A stretch of 17,396 nt of DNA from Clostridiaceae bacterium. GTDB lineage: Bacteria > Bacillota > Clostridia > Oscillospirales > Acutalibacteraceae. Of the stretch, positions 15,146-17,396 are shown piece by piece; within the stretch, counting starts at the first letter, position 1; each line of letters opens with the position of its first letter. The notes under the pieces are model-generated. The model had not been told where the DNA came from, made no database searches, and saw nothing but the letters and a program-made list of their open reading frames with translations. The position numbers were made by a program, and so were the translations under genes. The DNA is taken from contig JAEEHZ010000242.1 in assembly GCA_016281115.1 (NCBI GenBank), positions 1-17,396 of the forward strand. Direction: 5' to 3'.

Positions 15146-17396
15146 ATGAAAAACAAAAATAAGCTTTTAAGTTTAGCACTCGCTTTGGTGATGATGCTAA
15201 GCTGCATACCGCTTTCAACGGCTTATGCCGAAGACGGTGATACTATTGACGCTTTAGAGTTTACTTTAGGCACCCCCGAACCGAAAGTCGGCGAAGAAGT
15301 ACCTGTGTTTGATGAAGATAACCTAAACTCTGTTGATGTTTCGGTAAACAGTGAAAACTGTACGGTCGAGTATGCTTTTTGGAACAATAATGATTATGAT
15401 TTCAGTGAAGAAGCCGTAACTACCGGCATTTTCACCGATAACAGAGATTATTACCTCGTAATTATACTCAGTGCGAAGGAAGATTACCTTTTCGATAGAA
15501 ATATCGGCAGTATTACCGTAAACGGAAAAGAAGGCACAGGCAGATATGAACTAAATGAGTTTGGTTCAATGCTTTTGTATATTCAAAAGTTTACGCTCGG
15601 CGAGCCTAAGCCGATAACCGTAACTTTTGATGCGAACGGCAGGGGTACCGCGCCGCATTCTGTAACGGCACAGCCGGGTCAAATGCTTTATGAAGTTGCT
15701 CCGATGGAAGTTCTTAATTTGTACTATGAAGACGGCTATCAGTTTTATGACTGGAGCTTAGACAGTGACAATGACCCCGATAAAGCTATTGATTATTTTG
15801 ATGTTTTGACTGAGGATGTAACTTTATATGCAATATGGCTTCCTGCAATTGAAAGCATAAAGCTAAATTTGCCCGACGCCGCGACAATGACACCCGGAGT
15901 AACCGTAAGCGCCAATGTTACACTTGCTGAAGGAGAACTCAATTATTATGTAAGCGATGTATATTGGGATTTAGATTCTTCGGGAGACAGATCATTCACA
16001 TGCAAAATAAAAGATAATTCATGCTATTATCTCTGTATTGAGCTTTCTCCCGACGACGGATACCTTTTCAAGACATTATACGATGAAGAGCTCGGCGACA
16101 AAACAGATGTTTCATTTAACGGCGAACATTTTGATTATGTGTACGGCACCCCGGAATATATAATTTTAGTTAAGAAATATGTAGTAGGAACGCCCGTATT
16201 ACACACCGTTACATTTGACAACGGCGGATACGGGGAAGCGTTGGAGCCTCTCTCGGTTGAGGACGGCGCGTCTGTTTATACAGTACTGTTTGGTGATATC
16301 GAGGGCTACGATGATCTCCCTGACACAGACGGCTACCGTTTTTGTGGTTGGTATGCCGACCCTGATTTTGACGGAGAACCGTTTGATATCTATGAAACTC
16401 CGATTACAGAGGATATTACCCTTTACGCTAAGTGGATACAATTACATACAATAGAAAGCGTTGATTTAGAGTTTGAAATTCCCACAGTAGGCACAAAGGC
16501 ACACGATCCCAAGATAACTTATGAAGATGACCCCGATTACGAAGAACTTCAAGCTGTAATTACCGATGCCAAAGGAGAAGAATATACCGGCACGTTAAAA
16601 GAGGGGAAAACATATTTCCTTTGTCTGGCTTTGGAAGCGAATGAGGGATATGTGTTCAAAGGCGGCTTGTCGTACAGCGACATATTTATGATGGATATGT
16701 CAGGGGAGATACCATCTGTTGAACCTGTTGATATTACCGTAAACGGAGAAGACGCACGTCAGTATTTGCAAACTCCGTATTTAGAGGATATGCTCTTGCT
16801 GATTTACCCGTTTAAGCCTGTTGCGGCGGAAGCTTATAATATTGACATATTGGGCGGCAGAGCTGTTATAGACGGTAAAGACGCAAGCAAGGCGAAGCCC
16901 GGTGAAAAGGTTGAAATACTTACTGCTCCCGCTCCCGAAGGAAAGACATTTGATAAGTGGGCAGTATTGGAGGGCAATGTTAAGCTTGAAGATGAAACAG
17001 CGGAAAACACTTCATTTATTATGCCCTCCGAAAATGTAAAGATAGAAGCAACTTACAAAGATGATGAGAACTACGACAACACCGATTCTTTGACCGATAA
17101 GGATACGTCAACGGAAACAGAAAGCGACACATCTGACAATGATAAGATAATGCTTGGTGACGCTGACTGTGACGGCAAGATAACAATGCAGGATGTAACA
17201 ACAATTCAAAAGTATTTGGCAAAGCTTGTTACGCTTGAATCTTTCGGGAAAAACGCCGTCGTTAATGCCGACGTTGACGGCAACGGTGAAGTGAATCTTG
17301 TAGATGTTACATTAATACAAAAATATATGGCAAAGCTCATTTCCGTATTTCCGGCAGAGAAACCCGAAAGCGATACCGAAAATTCAGACAGTGAGA
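15146..17396 (+). CDS. Secreted InlB-repeat protein with dockerin, cut by the right edge
   Basis: The reading frame is open from the ATG at 15146 (GGAGGAA at 15134-15140) to the window end: 750 codons with no stop. A signal peptide (1-28, ending AYA) is followed by alternating repeats. Three divergent copies of a domain of about 110-125 residues (about 35-152, 235-350, 436-558) share an opening I-E-S-V/I and a late V-N/F-G-E/K phrase. Two InlB B-type repeats (about 157-231 and 355-430) start VTFD and end TLYAIW/TLYAKW. A divergent bacterial repeat (about 564-638) ends IEATYK. After a Ser/Thr/Asp linker comes an intact dockerin (about 671-732) with loops at Asp672 and Asp709, both with good calcium ligands. 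No catalytic domain is visible; an adhesive or spacer role on a cohesin scaffold is inferred. It begins 74 bases after the serpin gene with no clear promoter or terminator between, so the two may be co-transcribed. Confidence 0.88.
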   Translation, partial: MKNKNKLLSLALALVMMLSCIPLSTAYAEDGDTIDALEFTLGTPEPKVGEEVPVFDEDNLNSVDVSVNSENCTVEYAFWNNNDYDFSEEAVTTGIFTDNRDYYLVIILSAKEDYLFDRNIGSITVNGKEGTGRYELNEFGSMLLYIQKFTLGEPKPITVTFDANGRGTAPHSVTAQPGQMLYEVAPMEVLNLYYEDGYQFYDWSLDSDNDPDKAIDYFDVLTEDVTLYAIWLPAIESIKLNLPDAATMTPGVTVSANVTLAEGELNYYVSDVYWDLDSSGDRSFTCKIKDNSCYYLCIELSPDDGYLFKTLYDEELGDKTDVSFNGEHFDYVYGTPEYIILVKKYVVGTPVLHTVTFDNGGYGEALEPLSVEDGASVYTVLFGDIEGYDDLPDTDGYRFCGWYADPDFDGEPFDIYETPITEDITLYAKWIQLHTIESVDLEFEIPTVGTKAHDPKITYEDDPDYEELQAVITDAKGEEYTGTLKEGKTYFLCLALEANEGYVFKGGLSYSDIFMMDMSGEIPSVEPVDITVNGEDARQYLQTPYLEDMLLLIYPFKPVAAEAYNIDILGGRAVIDGKDASKAKPGEKVEILTAPAPEGKTFDKWAVLEGNVKLEDETAENTSFIMPSENVKIEATYKDDENYDNTDSLTDKDTSTETESDTSDNDKIMLGDADCDGKITMQDVTTIQKYLAKLVTLESFGKNAVVNADVDGNGEVNLVDVTLIQKYMAKLISVFPAEKPESDTENSDSE

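Overview
The window (about 17.4 kb, moderately AT-rich) looks like a chromosome segment of an anaerobic gut Firmicute of the Oscillospiraceae/Ruminococcaceae type, perhaps near Ruminococcus or [Eubacterium] siraeum. Support: strong GGAGG ribosome sites, CapA/CapB-type (not fused Wzc) exopolysaccharide proteins, a clostridial RarA, and three secreted proteins carrying dockerin modules, the plug of cellulosome-like assemblies. The species assignment is inference only.

Layout. 1-34: first codons of a leftward gene resembling a DUF1858 protein, divergent from the next operon. 235-5210: a tightly spaced rightward operon of an unrecognised two-TM membrane protein with a long charged linker, a CapA/Wzz-like chain-length protein, a CapB-like tyrosine kinase with a tyrosine-rich tail, and peptide chain release factor 3 (prfC). 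5351-7648: a secreted papain-family protease ending in a dockerin, followed by a strong terminator. 7718-8983 (minus): rarA, divergent from 9143-13168, a zinc/cadmium-type module of ArsR/SmtB repressor, P1B metal-export ATPase and a membrane-anchored parvulin-like foldase. A near-consensus promoter and an inverted-repeat operator lie in front of arsR. 13169-13472: a 304-base non-coding stretch with a promoter and a perfect 13-bp inverted repeat in the leader. 13473-15071: a secreted serpin with an N-terminal dockerin. 15146 to the right edge: a secreted InlB-repeat protein with a C-terminal dockerin; its stop codon is outside the window.

How the parts may work together. The most interesting theme is a protease, a protease inhibitor and a repeat-rich surface/adhesin-like protein that all carry dockerins with the same helix signature (D-V-V/T-x-x-Q). 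This suggests that one cohesin scaffold could display a proteolysis and anti-proteolysis set rather than only polysaccharide hydrolases. The serpin has an inhibitory-type hinge and a Cys-Cys pair at the predicted scissile bond. The second theme is a CapA/CapB tyrosine kinase pair without nearby glycosyltransferases or phosphatase. It is preceded by an uncharacterised membrane protein with an acidic tyrosine cluster that could be a kinase substrate. No CRISPR array, transposon, rRNA or tRNA was seen.
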